Shown here piece after piece: positions 32,585 through 40,638 of a stretch of 52,599 bases of DNA. The DNA comes from Chlamydiales bacterium (GTDB lineage: Bacteria; Chlamydiota; Chlamydiia; Chlamydiales; JAAKFR01), in NCBI GenBank assembly GCA_022601635.1, contig JAJACG010000003.1, positions 1 to 52,599 on the forward strand, read 5' to 3'. Numbering within the stretch: the stretch's first letter is position 1; each line of letters opens with the position of its first letter. The position numbers and the translations under genes are program-made. Below the pieces are notes generated by a model. The model saw only the letters and a program-made list of their open reading frames with translations. It did not search any database and was not told the DNA's origin.

Positions 32585-34024
32585 TTAGACCTCTAACTCT
32601 TTGTATAGCGGATGTTTCTCTAACAAGGCAGCAGCTCGAGCTTGGCTCCTTTCTAACTGCCCCTTCTCAATTGTATATTTGGCTCGGCTCTTCTGTCCGG
32701 TTCGCTCCACAGTTGTGGGGCAAATCGCTTTCAACGTTTCGGCCAAGATGTCTGCAATCTCATCCATCTCAGCCTCCTTCATTCCAAGTGTGGTGATCGC
32801 CGGTGTGCCAAGGCGCACACCCGAGGTGTACCACGCTCCATTTGGATCAAAGGGGATCATGTTGCGATTGACAGTCAATCTCGCTTCTCGCAGTGCAAGC
32901 TCCGCCTGCCTGCCAGTAATACCGAGATCGGAAATATCGATCAAGAGGAGATGGTTGTCTGTACCACCTGTCACAATCTTTAGACCACGCCTTAGTAAAC
33001 CCTCAGCAAGCGCTCTAGCATTAGCAATCACTTGAGCTGCATATTGCTGAAAGTCTGGCTGCTGCGCCTCTCTAAACGCCACTGCTTTTGCTGCCATCAC
33101 ATGAGGAAGAGGGCCTCCCAAAACGTGTGGACAGCCTTTATCGATGGCGCCAGCAAACTCATTGGTGCAGAGTACCATGCCGCCTCGTGGCCCGCGCAAA
33201 GTTTTGTGTGTGGTGGTGGTGATGATATCGGCATATCCTGCGGGATTTTCTTCTCCAACAAATGCTTTTCCGGCGACGAGTCCAGCGAAATGGGCCATGT
33301 CAACCATCAAAACGGCGCCAACATCGTGTGCAATTTGACGCAGTTTGGCGAAGTTGAGGCGACGAGGATAGGCGGAGTAGCCGGCGACAAGAACGACAGG
33401 GCGCTCTTTTTTTGCAAGTTTTGCGATTTGATCATAGTCGATCAGCCCAGTTTCTGGATTAACGTCGTAGGCGACACCGCGCATCATCTTTCCGGAGACA
33501 TTGTGGCGATAGCCATGTGTCAAATGGCCGCCTGAAGCGAGGGAGAGGCCGAGCATGGATTGGTCGCACATCAGCTTTCGAATCTGCTCATATTCTTCAG
33601 GTGTCAGCTCGTCGATGCTCTTTTTTTTCAATTTCTCGACGGCTGGATTTTGTATGCGCTCAGTCAAGATGGCCCAGAAAGCGACGAGGTTGGCGTCGGC
33701 ACCGGAGTGGGGTTGCACGTAGGCGTGGTCGACACCGAAAAGTTCTTGAGCCAAGATGGCAGCTTCGCTTTCGATAGAGTCGACATTTTCGCAGCCGGCG
33801 TAGAAGCGGTGGAAGGGGAAACCTTCACTATACTTGTCGGTCAAAAGGTTGCCCATGGTGAGTTGGGTGGTGAGCGACGAGTAGTTTTCGGAGGCGATGA
33901 GTTTGAGGTGGCTGCGTTGATCTTTGAGTTCATTGACGATGCAATTGGCAACAGATGGCGCAGCGATTTTCAGATGGTCGATTACAGCCTTATAGGCGGT
34001 TTCAGCACTAGTCATGGCACGCAT
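32585..34024 (-). CDS. glyA: serine hydroxymethyltransferase
   Basis: Interconverts serine and glycine with tetrahydrofolate and supplies one-carbon units. The PLP-lysine motif TTTTHKTLRGPRGG is intact. At 479 residues it is longer than E. coli GlyA (417) because of an insertion near residues 120-155 (VEKLKKKSIDELTPEEYEQI), a trait of chlamydial enzymes. Chlamydial GlyA has been shown to double as an alanine racemase for peptidoglycan. It starts the glyA-clpP-dapF-UPF0158 operon. Confidence 0.95.
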   Translation of the reverse strand: MRAMTSAETAYKAVIDHLKIAAPSVANCIVNELKDQRSHLKLIASENYSSLTTQLTMGNLLTDKYSEGFPFHRFYAGCENVDSIESEAAILAQELFGVDHAYVQPHSGADANLVAFWAILTERIQNPAVEKLKKKSIDELTPEEYEQIRKLMCDQSMLGLSLASGGHLTHGYRHNVSGKMMRGVAYDVNPETGLIDYDQIAKLAKKERPVVLVAGYSAYPRRLNFAKLRQIAHDVGAVLMVDMAHFAGLVAGKAFVGEENPAGYADIITTTTHKTLRGPRGGMVLCTNEFAGAIDKGCPHVLGGPLPHVMAAKAVAFREAQQPDFQQYAAQVIANARALAEGLLRRGLKIVTGGTDNHLLLIDISDLGITGRQAELALREARLTVNRNMIPFDPNGAWYTSGVRLGTPAITTLGMKEAEMDEIADILAETLKAICPTTVERTGQKSRAKYTIEKGQLERSQARAAALLEKHPLYKELEV

Positions 34025-34039
34025 TTTGATCTACCCCAA

Positions 34040-34186
34040 AATGAAAGTCAATCTTTTGGCTGATTTTGCTCTGATTTGAACGCTCGCTCGCTTGCCGTAT
34101 TCAGACATACTGTCTGCGCTCGCAATCGTCCAACTGAGAACAAAATCCCCAAAAGTGCTTGGGTCGCGATAATGAAAGTCAATCTT
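34040..34186. repeat. palindromic element with flanking direct repeat
   Basis: A long imperfect palindrome (arms starting CTTTTGGCTGATTTTGC at about 34053 and ending CAAAATCCCCAAAAG at about 34155) surrounds a perfect CAGACA-TAC-TGTCTG hairpin (about 34102-34116). A 16-bp direct repeat AATGAAAGTCAATCTT lies on both sides (about 34041 and 34171). There is no gene in it. It looks like a small mobile or REP-like element with a possible target duplication. Confidence 0.6.
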
Positions 34187-34189
34187 GTA

Positions 34190-34273
34190 TTATTGGAGCC
34201 ACCAGAAAAAGGCGATTAGGGCGACTCCATTGACCAGGATCCACGCAACACTGTAGACTTTCGATATCTGCAT
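34190..34273 (-). CDS. possible 27-residue single-helix membrane peptide
   Basis: The frame reads MQISKVYSVAWILVNGVALI and then AFFWWLQ, one plausible membrane helix. It lies between the palindromic element and the CBM20-like gene. An AAGGG-like site is about 10 nt before the ATG, so translation support is weak. It could equally be chance. Confidence 0.3.
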   Translation of the reverse strand: MQISKVYSVAWILVNGVALIAFFWWLQ

Positions 34274-34355
34274 GATCAGCACCCTTTTTGTTTGAGTAAA
34301 ATTCTATCAAGAAAAGAAAATAATACAAGGGTTTATTTGGCGTAGATCAAGAACG

Positions 34356-34619
34356 TCAATCAGGGAATTTGGGATTAATTCTAATTGATGCACCGGGGTA
34401 GAGGCGGTGGTTGGCGCCAAGCTCATAGGTCTTATCATTGATCAACACCTTGAACTCACCTGTTTGAAAGGGTTGATCTGTCTCCCAAATCCACTCATCA
34501 TCCGCCTGAGCCTCTAACTTCTCACCCTTTTTCCAGTCAAGACCAGCCCCCTCACCACGAAGATAGATCTCACCATCTTCACCCTCATGATGGACTATTA
34601 TGCGTGTTTTCTCTCCCAT
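34356..34619 (-). CDS. small CBM20/early-set-like domain protein
   Basis: 87 residues. The pattern YLRGEGAGLDWKKGEKL, then WIWETDQPF and EFKVLINDKTYELG resembles the beta-sandwich of starch-binding CBM20 or related early-set domains that include the aromatic platform. No catalytic domain is attached. A glycogen-related role is plausible, since glgA is also in the window at 41.6 kb, but this is only suggested by the fold. The gene is alone, divergent from the zinc-ribbon coiled-coil gene. Confidence 0.65.
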   Translation of the reverse strand: MGEKTRIIVHHEGEDGEIYLRGEGAGLDWKKGEKLEAQADDEWIWETDQPFQTGEFKVLINDKTYELGANHRLYPGASIRINPKFPD

Positions 34620-34721
34620 GTTCCTAATCTAAAATTTTATTCTGATAATAGGCAAGAAACCTCTTGCCATTTACTGAAATAGCCGCTAACATCTCGGTTT
34701 GTTTTTTCATTTGGAGCATGC

Positions 34722-35498
34722 ATGCAAGACTCTCTTAAAACGATACTCTCGATTCAAGAGCTAGATATCAAAATGATCCGCCTAATGCGCGTGAAAAATG
34801 AGCGCAGAAGTGAGCTCAGTAAGATTCACACATTGAAAGGCGATATCGCTACCCAAGTCTCTTCAAAAGAGGAAGAGATTACTGAGATTAAGAAAGATAT
34901 CCGTATGGGCGAAACCCATATCAAGGAGATCGAAGAGAAGGTAGTAAAGCTGGAAGAGCAGCAAGCTGCCGTCAAGAAGATGGATGAGTTCAACGCTCTG
35001 ACACAGGAGATGACTCAAGCTGGTCGTGACCGTACGAATACAGAGCAGCGTCTCTCTGATTTGATGGACAAGCAGGCTGCTGAAGAGGATCTTCTAGTCT
35101 CTTTGAAAGAGAATTTGACACAGACAGAAGAGAGCAGTGTTGCTCTTGAAAAAGAGATCAATGAGAGTATTAAAAAGATCAACGAAGAGGGGCGTGCGCT
35201 TTTAGTAGAGCGTGAAAAGCTGATTCCTCAAGTTGATCAGTCGATTTTTGAGATTTACGAGCGCCTGTTGAAGAATAAGCGTGACCGTGTTGTGGTACCG
35301 ATTGAGCAGAGAACTTGTAGTGGTTGCCACATCGTTTTGACAGCGCAGCATGAGAATATGGTGAGAAAGGGAGATCGTTTGATCTTCTGTGAGCACTGCT
35401 CACGCATCCTCTACTGGCAGGAGACAGCTCCATCGCTTGAGGGTGAGACAGAGGAGGCGCCTAAGCGTCGCCGTCGCCGCTCAACTGCAGCTGCCTAA
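34722..35498 (+). CDS. C4 zinc-ribbon coiled-coil protein (CT398 homologue)
   Basis: 258 residues: a long antiparallel-type coiled coil (about 1-175) with heptads throughout, then a C4 zinc ribbon, CSGCHI and CEHCSRIL, and a basic tail KRRRRRS. This is the build of C. trachomatis CT398 (CdsZ), reported to be a coiled-coil/zinc-ribbon protein that associates with sigma-54 and the type III secretion apparatus. Here it directly precedes the RNase P RNA gene. Confidence 0.85.
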   Translation: MQDSLKTILSIQELDIKMIRLMRVKNERRSELSKIHTLKGDIATQVSSKEEEITEIKKDIRMGETHIKEIEEKVVKLEEQQAAVKKMDEFNALTQEMTQAGRDRTNTEQRLSDLMDKQAAEEDLLVSLKENLTQTEESSVALEKEINESIKKINEEGRALLVEREKLIPQVDQSIFEIYERLLKNKRDRVVVPIEQRTCSGCHIVLTAQHENMVRKGDRLIFCEHCSRILYWQETAPSLEGETEEAPKRRRRRSTAAA

Positions 35499-35505
35499 TT
35501 TTTCT

Positions 35506-35857
35506 GGGGAGGGGGACACAATCGCCATCCATCTGGGTGGAGGAAAGTCTGGACTTCGTAGGAGATGGATACCAGCGAAAGGCTGGGGGCCGATGGAGAT
35601 CTTGATTTCCAGAAGGCTACGGAAAGTGCAACAGAAAACAGGCCGCCCAACGCATGTTGGGACAGGATGAAAATCTCAGTCTCATGGGCTGAGCGCATCT
35701 GAAGAGATTCAGGTGGAGGTGTAAACCCTATCCGAAGCAAGGAGGAGTTCACAAACTCGCGCTCCGCGAGGAACTCCAAGATCCGCTTGAGCCAGCTGGC
35801 AACAGCTGGCCTAGAGGAATGATTGTGCAAGACAAAATCCAGCTTATCCCCCCTCCC
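35506..35857 (+). ncRNA. rnpB: RNase P RNA
   Basis: The catalytic RNA that matures tRNA 5' ends. Conserved regions are readable: GAGGAAAGTC near 35551 (CR I), CCGAAGCAAGG near 35731, GAGCCAGC near 35788, then AGAGGAATGATTG and the CR V segment ending CAGCTTAT. The closing P1 helix pairs GGGGAGGGGGA (35506-35516) with the pyrimidine strand ending at 35857, and T7 follows (35858-35864), a fitting terminator. The position of the E. coli L15 GGU, which binds tRNA CCA, reads CACAAACTC instead; loss of that GGU is known for chlamydial RNase P RNA. Boundaries are approximate. Confidence 0.9.
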
Positions 35858-36091
35858 TTTTTTTGAGTTGAATTGAGAGTTTGAATGGGAGATCTCCTCG
35901 ATCTTTATGGCCCAAATTGTGTCCTCTTCTTTCGAAGGCAAGGCAGCTTCGCAGCTTTGGCTAAATGGGACTAAATCACACTTCTATCTCAAACGCTGAG
36001 AACACAGATCGATTTATTTGACGCAGCCAGATAATTCTATTGCATAACTTTCAATCGTATTCCAAAATTGACGTAGAAAAAATGGAGATTT
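35858..36091. other. non-coding gap with one arm of a direct repeat
   Basis: Contains the rnpB T tract, GAGTTGAATTGAGAG (35865-35879, whose reverse complement recurs at 39032-39046) and a 45-bp sequence at 35933-35977 that recurs at 38764-38808 with 38 of 45 identities. I see no gene. The composition turns AT-rich toward the oligopeptidase gene. Confidence 0.6.
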
Positions 36092-38266
36092 ATGAAATAC
36101 CACCTTTTTGTAATAAAATTTTTATTATGCTTAAGCTTTCTCCTTTCTTCTAACACTTCGATCAAGAAAGAGTTAGATGGGTTAAAATATTACCCCAAGA
36201 TTGACCCATGTGATCATGTTGATGTTTATCATGGCACGAAGGTCAAAGATCCGTATAGAGAGCTAGAAAACAGTAGTTCATTAACCTCTCAGCAATGGGT
36301 TCAAGATCAGATTAAACTAACAGAGTCTTATTTCTCTCAAATACCTCAAAGAGAAGCGATATTAAGCCGTCTTATTCAACTTCAAGATTATGAAAGATAT
36401 AGCTTGCCATTGCAACGTGGCAATCGATTTTTTTTTAGTAAAAATGATGGCTTGCAAAATCAGAGCATAATCTATACAACCCAAAAACTTGACCAACAAC
36501 CTCAAGTTGTGCTTAATCCGAACATCTTATCAAAAGATGGATCAGATCTAGTTTCCCATACGGCGATTACTGATGATGGCTCGTTAATCGCATATTCTGT
36601 ATCAAAAGGTGGCTCTGACTGGCAAACAATCAAAGTAAAAGATGTCCGAACTGGCTGTGATTTAGAAGATAAAATTGAATGGGTTAAGTTTTCTAAGATC
36701 TCGTGGGATAAAAAGGGAAATGGTTTTTATTATAGCCGTTTCCCTCAACCCAGAGATGGAAATGAGCTGCATGAAGTCAATCATTTTCACAAATTATACT
36801 ACCATAAACTGGGAACAGAACAATCGGAAGACAGATTGGTCTATGAGGCTGGAGATCATAAAGATTGGATTATCGTTGGACATGTAACAGAAGATGGAAA
36901 ATATCTTCTGCTTCATGTTTATGATGGGTGCCAGAAAGCAAACGCTGTATTTTATAAGGATCTTAGCCAACCTAATAATCCCGTAATTGCACTCTTAACC
37001 GATTTTGATGCGGCATATAGCTTTGTTGGGAACGAAGGAACAAAATTATGGTTTCATACAACATATAAAGCGATCAATGCCCGTTTGATTTCAATTGACA
37101 TCACCGAGCCTCAAAAAGATAAATGGCAAGAAATTATTCCAGAATCTAAAGACAATCTAAAGAGCATCAGCTTTGTTGGTCATCGATTTTTTGCAAACTA
37201 TATGCATGACGTACATACGCAAATTAAAGTGTTTGATCGCGGGGGACATTTTATTAGAGATGTAGAATTACCGGGAATTGGGATGGTTTTTGGATTTCAA
37301 GGAAAAAAAAACGATTCAGAGACCTTCTTTGCTTACACAAGCTTTGCTGCTCCAAGAATCATTTACCGGTATGATATCAAATCTGGTCAATCTCAAGAAT
37401 TGTACCAGCCACAATTGAAGTTTGATCCCAATGAGTTTGTAACCAAACAAGTTTTTTATACAAGCAAAGATGGAACAAGAGTTCCTATGTTTATTTCGTA
37501 TAAGAAAGACACAAAATTGGATGGAACTTCCCCCGCGCTTCTGTGTGGTTATGGTGGCTTCGGCTTATCTATCGAGCCTTCCTTTTCAATACTTGCAATA
37601 AACTGGATGGAGCAAGGTGGTATCTATTGCATAGCAAATATTCGTGGTGGTGGAGAATATGGGGAGAGATGGCACAAAGAAGGGATCAAATTGAATAAGC
37701 AGAATGGATTTAATGATTTTATCTCTGCTGCTGAGTATCTTATCCAAAACAATTATACGCATTCATCTAGATTAGCTATCAAAGGTGAGTCTAATGGTGG
37801 TCTACTGGTTGGAGCTGTAATTAATCAACGTCCAAAATTGTTTGGCGCCGCTATAGCACATGTTGCTGTAATGGATATGATTCGTTTTAACCAATTTACT
37901 ATTGGCAAAGCCTGGGAGAGTGAATATGGATCTCCACACAACCCCGAAGAATTTGAAGTATTATATTCCTATTCGCCATACCATAACATTAATCAGAATC
38001 AAGTTTACCCACCTATTCTTGTCACCACATCTGATAGAGATGATAGGGTCGTCCCACTACATAGCTTTAAATACATCGCAGCTCTTCAAAATACAGAAAA
38101 AAAAGCAATTACGACCAATCCCTATCTTATTCGTATTGCTAAAAACATAGGACATGGATCAAAAAAATCGACGAAGCAGCACCTATCAGAAGCGGCGGAT
38201 GATATTGCTTTTCTTTTGCATGTCTTGAAAAGAGAGCATTGTTGCGGTTCTCTGAAATCTGAATAA
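36092..38266 (+). CDS. prolyl oligopeptidase (S9A) with signal-like N-terminus
   Basis: 724 residues: an N-terminal hydrophobic segment (VIKFLLCLSFLLSSN) that looks like a signal peptide, a seven-bladed beta-propeller, and a C-terminal alpha/beta hydrolase domain. The triad is intact: Ser in GESNGG, Asp in DRDDRVVPLHSF, His in IGHGSKK. It cuts short peptides after proline. Its codon usage and AT-rich composition differ visibly from the core genes on either side, and it lies between two 45-bp direct repeats, so recent acquisition is likely. The signal peptide implies the periplasm or export. Confidence 0.93.
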   Translation: MKYHLFVIKFLLCLSFLLSSNTSIKKELDGLKYYPKIDPCDHVDVYHGTKVKDPYRELENSSSLTSQQWVQDQIKLTESYFSQIPQREAILSRLIQLQDYERYSLPLQRGNRFFFSKNDGLQNQSIIYTTQKLDQQPQVVLNPNILSKDGSDLVSHTAITDDGSLIAYSVSKGGSDWQTIKVKDVRTGCDLEDKIEWVKFSKISWDKKGNGFYYSRFPQPRDGNELHEVNHFHKLYYHKLGTEQSEDRLVYEAGDHKDWIIVGHVTEDGKYLLLHVYDGCQKANAVFYKDLSQPNNPVIALLTDFDAAYSFVGNEGTKLWFHTTYKAINARLISIDITEPQKDKWQEIIPESKDNLKSISFVGHRFFANYMHDVHTQIKVFDRGGHFIRDVELPGIGMVFGFQGKKNDSETFFAYTSFAAPRIIYRYDIKSGQSQELYQPQLKFDPNEFVTKQVFYTSKDGTRVPMFISYKKDTKLDGTSPALLCGYGGFGLSIEPSFSILAINWMEQGGIYCIANIRGGGEYGERWHKEGIKLNKQNGFNDFISAAEYLIQNNYTHSSRLAIKGESNGGLLVGAVINQRPKLFGAAIAHVAVMDMIRFNQFTIGKAWESEYGSPHNPEEFEVLYSYSPYHNINQNQVYPPILVTTSDRDDRVVPLHSFKYIAALQNTEKKAITTNPYLIRIAKNIGHGSKKSTKQHLSEAADDIAFLLHVLKREHCCGSLKSE

Positions 38267-38402
38267 GTTGCTCATCTAAAAAACTGCACCTCTATCAACT
38301 TAAAAAGAACAAAGAGAGCCAAAGAATCCACAAGAAAGAAGAAATCTTTTGCTCTAAATTAGAAATTTCTTTACAATGCTATTATAAAATTGAGATGAGC
38401 AT

Positions 38403-38507
38403 ATGCCTGAATCTTGGCTGAAATTTGTTTACCGATTTCGAATAGCCATTTATGTGATCGGTATCCTCACTTTTATAGGAGTAACATTATGGCACATGTT
38501 TTTTTGA
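38403..38507 (+). CDS. possible 34-residue single-helix membrane protein
   Basis: The frame reads MPESWLKFVYRFRIAIYVIG and then a second hydrophobic half ending in HMFF. It has one membrane helix with a positively charged N-terminal side. GAGATGAG lies just before the ATG. The end overlaps the start of the next small secreted protein gene by 19 bp, so translation may be coupled. It is unrecognised. Confidence 0.4.
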   Translation: MPESWLKFVYRFRIAIYVIGILTFIGVTLWHMFF

Positions 38508-38674
38508 TATGTTTGATGGTTTTATTTATAGGTGTACCAGCCTTTGCTGTTCCACAAGCTTCAAGTGAAAATTCGAACGGTGAAGTTCAAGAATTCTGGC
38601 CTCCAGATCTGATTCCTCATCCACATCTTCCCGGAAGTGGCCCTTCTGGTCCTGGTGAACCTGAAATGGCATGA
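38489..38674 (+). CDS. small secreted proline-rich protein
   Basis: 61 residues starting at the ATG at 38489, which has AGGAG 7 nt upstream. A clear signal peptide (MAHVFLICLMVLFIGVPAFA) is followed by a 41-residue mature part rich in Pro, Gly, Ser and Glu (FWPPDLIPHPHLPGSGPSG). The longer frame from 38414 has no support. I recognise no family. It lies in the AT-rich accessory stretch and is coupled to the tiny membrane peptide before it. Confidence 0.55.
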   Translation: MAHVFLICLMVLFIGVPAFAVPQASSENSNGEVQEFWPPDLIPHPHLPGSGPSGPGEPEMA

Positions 38675-38722
38675 AGCAAGAAAGTTTTTAGCTAGTGGCT
38701 GCGCCAGCTTTCAAACTTAAGT

Positions 38723-38760
38723 CAACAGGCGAGCCGGGCATCCGCCGGGCTAGCCTGTTG
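38723..38760. repeat. strong hairpin next to a direct repeat
   Basis: A 17-bp stem with 15 pairs and a 4-nt loop: CAACAGGCGAGCCGGGC (38723-38739) and its partner to 38760. No T tract follows, so a rho-independent terminator is not clear. It immediately precedes the second arm of the 45-bp direct repeat at 38764. Confidence 0.6.
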
Positions 38761-38763
38761 CCC

Positions 38764-38808
38764 CGAAGGCAAGGCGGCTTCGCTGCTTTGGCTGAATGAG
38801 GCATAATC
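38764..38808. repeat. right arm of a 45-bp direct repeat
   Basis: 38 of 45 bases match 35933-35977, sharing CGAAGGCAAGGC and GCTTTGGCT. The pair encloses the oligopeptidase gene and the two tiny genes. Confidence 0.7.
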
Positions 38809-39021
38809 TCATGCTAGCAACTGCCCAAATTCAACGATGGTATCAAAGTACTCTGCATCATGAACACTCTCTTCCACACCATTTACATGGATAAGTACTG
38901 GACGAACTGAGCAATACCGCGGTCTCTTAAGACGTACACACTTCTTTTGCATCTCCTCAATCACCTGCTTGCCTATAGGCAATTTTGAGAATTTTACCTC
39001 ATAAATCTCTTCGGATCTCAC
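38809..39021 (-). pseudogene. C-terminal remnant of a DUF234-type AAA ATPase
   Basis: The 70-residue frame reads EVKFSKLPIGKQVIEEMQKK and then RPVLIHVNGVEES with DAEYFDTIVEFGQ, matching the C-terminal end of archaeal-type ATPases with DUF234. The P-loop part is missing, so this is a leftover of a mobile ATPase gene, not a working gene. It directly abuts the direct-repeat arm at 38764-38808. Confidence 0.7.
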
Positions 39022-39094
39022 TTATTTTAAGCTCTCAATTCAACTCAGTATCTCCATAAGCGCCCTTTGCTGTGACTTGAATTCTTCGATGTTT

Positions 39095-39709
39095 TCACTC
39101 TGGGGTATTCCCATATCTCTTCTGAATTTCTTTTGCGATTGAATCAGTGATCATATCGGTACTTTGCATCCCATCGACGAGAAGATCTGCACCCTGTTTT
39201 AAATTTTCGATGTCTAAAAAAAGAGGCCTTGCTTCTTTTTCATAGAAATCTAGCTCACACTTTACGGCATCCAAATCGAACGGTTCCTTATTAAAGTAGT
39301 CTCTTCTTAACCTTCGAATGAGAGTGATGTCTAAGGGAACGTTTAGGAAAACAAGAAAATCAATATACTTTCCCGTTTCCAAATGTTTTCTACCAAGAGG
39401 AGCATCATAAATGATAAACGGGGTCGATTGAAGCTGTTTCCTTGTGGCAGGGCATATTAGTGGGATACCTTTTTTCAATTGTCCTAGCGTATCTGCAAGA
39501 TGGGGTGTTTTCCATTCAGCATAATCACCACTCTTTTTATACCATTCGATATAATCCGAGGGATATCCTGATAAGGTTTCAAAATCATCCCAAAAAATGG
39601 TAGAAGCATCGTTTAATATCTGAGACAGGGCATGCGTTACTTCAGTCTTGCCAGAACCTGAAACTCCACTGATTCCTATAATGATTGAAGAGCTTTCTAA
39701 TGTCTTCAC
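39095..39709 (-). CDS. uridine-kinase-like P-loop NTPase
   Basis: 204 residues. The P-loop GVSGSGKTEV is followed by a WDDFE segment and the LID-like RRLRRDYF, as in uridine kinase and related nucleoside kinases. Asp in WDDF and the DAPLGRKH segment fit the substrate and Mg2+ sites. Which nucleoside or small molecule it phosphorylates is not clear; close relatives are sometimes just 'uridine kinase family'. AT-rich composition fits the surrounding accessory stretch. Confidence 0.8.
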   Translation of the reverse strand: MKTLESSSIIIGISGVSGSGKTEVTHALSQILNDASTIFWDDFETLSGYPSDYIEWYKKSGDYAEWKTPHLADTLGQLKKGIPLICPATRKQLQSTPFIIYDAPLGRKHLETGKYIDFLVFLNVPLDITLIRRLRRDYFNKEPFDLDAVKCELDFYEKEARPLFLDIENLKQGADLLVDGMQSTDMITDSIAKEIQKRYGNTPE

Positions 39710-40246
39710 GATTTTTTTGATCTGTGTTTGGGCTCTTTGTTCTTAAAGACCAAAAATAATAGCACATTTTGAAGCCTGTAACAACAAGAAGAGATTGAAA
39801 TATGGGGTGATCTCATATATTTGAGAAAGTTTCAAGCATTTTTATGTTATGCTCTTCTTCAGTGCAATCAAAACTCAGACGAACCTTGTGCTTCCTGTGC
39901 CTCCACTCACAAGGGTATGCTGAGTCTCTGTATTCTTCACCATTGGCACAGAGGCGATTCTTATTGGAGAGGCCTGTCGTTTCATAATAAGCATCAATTT
40001 CAACGCCAAGGGATGAATGATTTTCTTCCCAGAAATATGCTGTTTCTTCTGAGAAGCAGCTCCTCGAATAAAGAAAAAGACGAGAATCGCAATAAATCCA
40101 TAGATTCTGATAGTTAAAGACTTGGCGTCTTGGATTTTGGAAATCGCAAGAAGTTAGTCTAAGTAAGGGCGTGTTTTTTTAATAAGATGATGCGCTTTGA
40201 TCTGTTTGTAAGACATTGCGACTCTTTCGTGTGTTATGGCTTCCTA
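39710..40246. other. gene-free interval
   Basis: About 540 bp. I see only a frame starting with TTG (39821-40117), with a cysteine/histidine-rich, low-order translation and no ribosome-binding site; I do not call it a gene. No RNA gene is recognised. A nested-hairpin repeat begins at 40247. Confidence 0.5.
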
Positions 40247-40409
40247 GGGAGACACTGAACAACTCCCGCATTAAATCTTCCACCAATCTTCGCACCGCTA
40301 CATCATTCTCACCTTCACTAACCCGCAAGGGGTTAGCGTCAGGCTCCGAATTTCCTAGCGTCGCAAATCTTGGCAGAATCTCCAATAACCGAGTTATTCA
40401 GTATCTCGC
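40247..40409. repeat. nested-hairpin repeat, copy 3
   Basis: 163 bp, ends GGGAGACACTGAACAA and a partner ending at 40409. The long stem has another new sequence (TTCGCACCGCTA with TAGCGTCGCAAA, 9 of 12 paired), while the inner hairpin CTAACCC-GCAAG-GGGTTAG is kept. It is a member of the family at 9917 and 26753-27100. Confidence 0.8.
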
Positions 40410-40505
40410 CAGTAACCCTTTGAAACAATAACATTTCTATTCAAAAGTAAACAGGATTGAGACTTAAAGAGATAAAAAGATATCCATAAATCGACTTTTT
40501 AATGC

Positions 40506-40545
40506 TTTGTGGATTCGATGTTTATCAGCAACTTATATCCACAAA
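40506..40545. promoter_or_regulatory. inverted repeat with DnaA-box-like halves
   Basis: TTTGTGGAT (40506-40514) and ATCCACAAA (40537-40545) form a perfect 9-bp inverted repeat around 22 nt. Each half resembles a DnaA box with mismatches. With only two degenerate sites, I read this as a possible operator of the downstream gene, not an origin. Confidence 0.3.
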
Positions 40546-40578
40546 ACGACAAGTCTTACCTGCTTTGCAAATAGTTGT

Positions 40579-40607
40579 TTGTAAAAAATTGATAAATACT
40601 TTATAAT
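40579..40607 (+). promoter_or_regulatory. promoter of the Ulp1-like protease gene
   Basis: -35 TTGTAA (40579-40584), 17-bp spacer, perfect -10 TATAAT (40602-40607). Transcription would start near 40614, and an AGGAG site at 40629 leads to the ATG at 40639, a conventional leader of about 25 nt. Confidence 0.65.
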
Positions 40608-40638
40608 AGAGTTGATTATAAGTGTTTTAGGAGAAAAA

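Noticed and set aside
39821-40117. 98-residue frame with many Cys/His
   Set aside because: TTG start without a ribosome-binding site, no recognisable motif, AT-rich gene-free interval.
40506-40545. Replication origin based on DnaA-box-like sequences
   Set aside because: Only two degenerate boxes, no dnaA or AT-rich unwinding region, and the pair reads more simply as an inverted repeat near a promoter.
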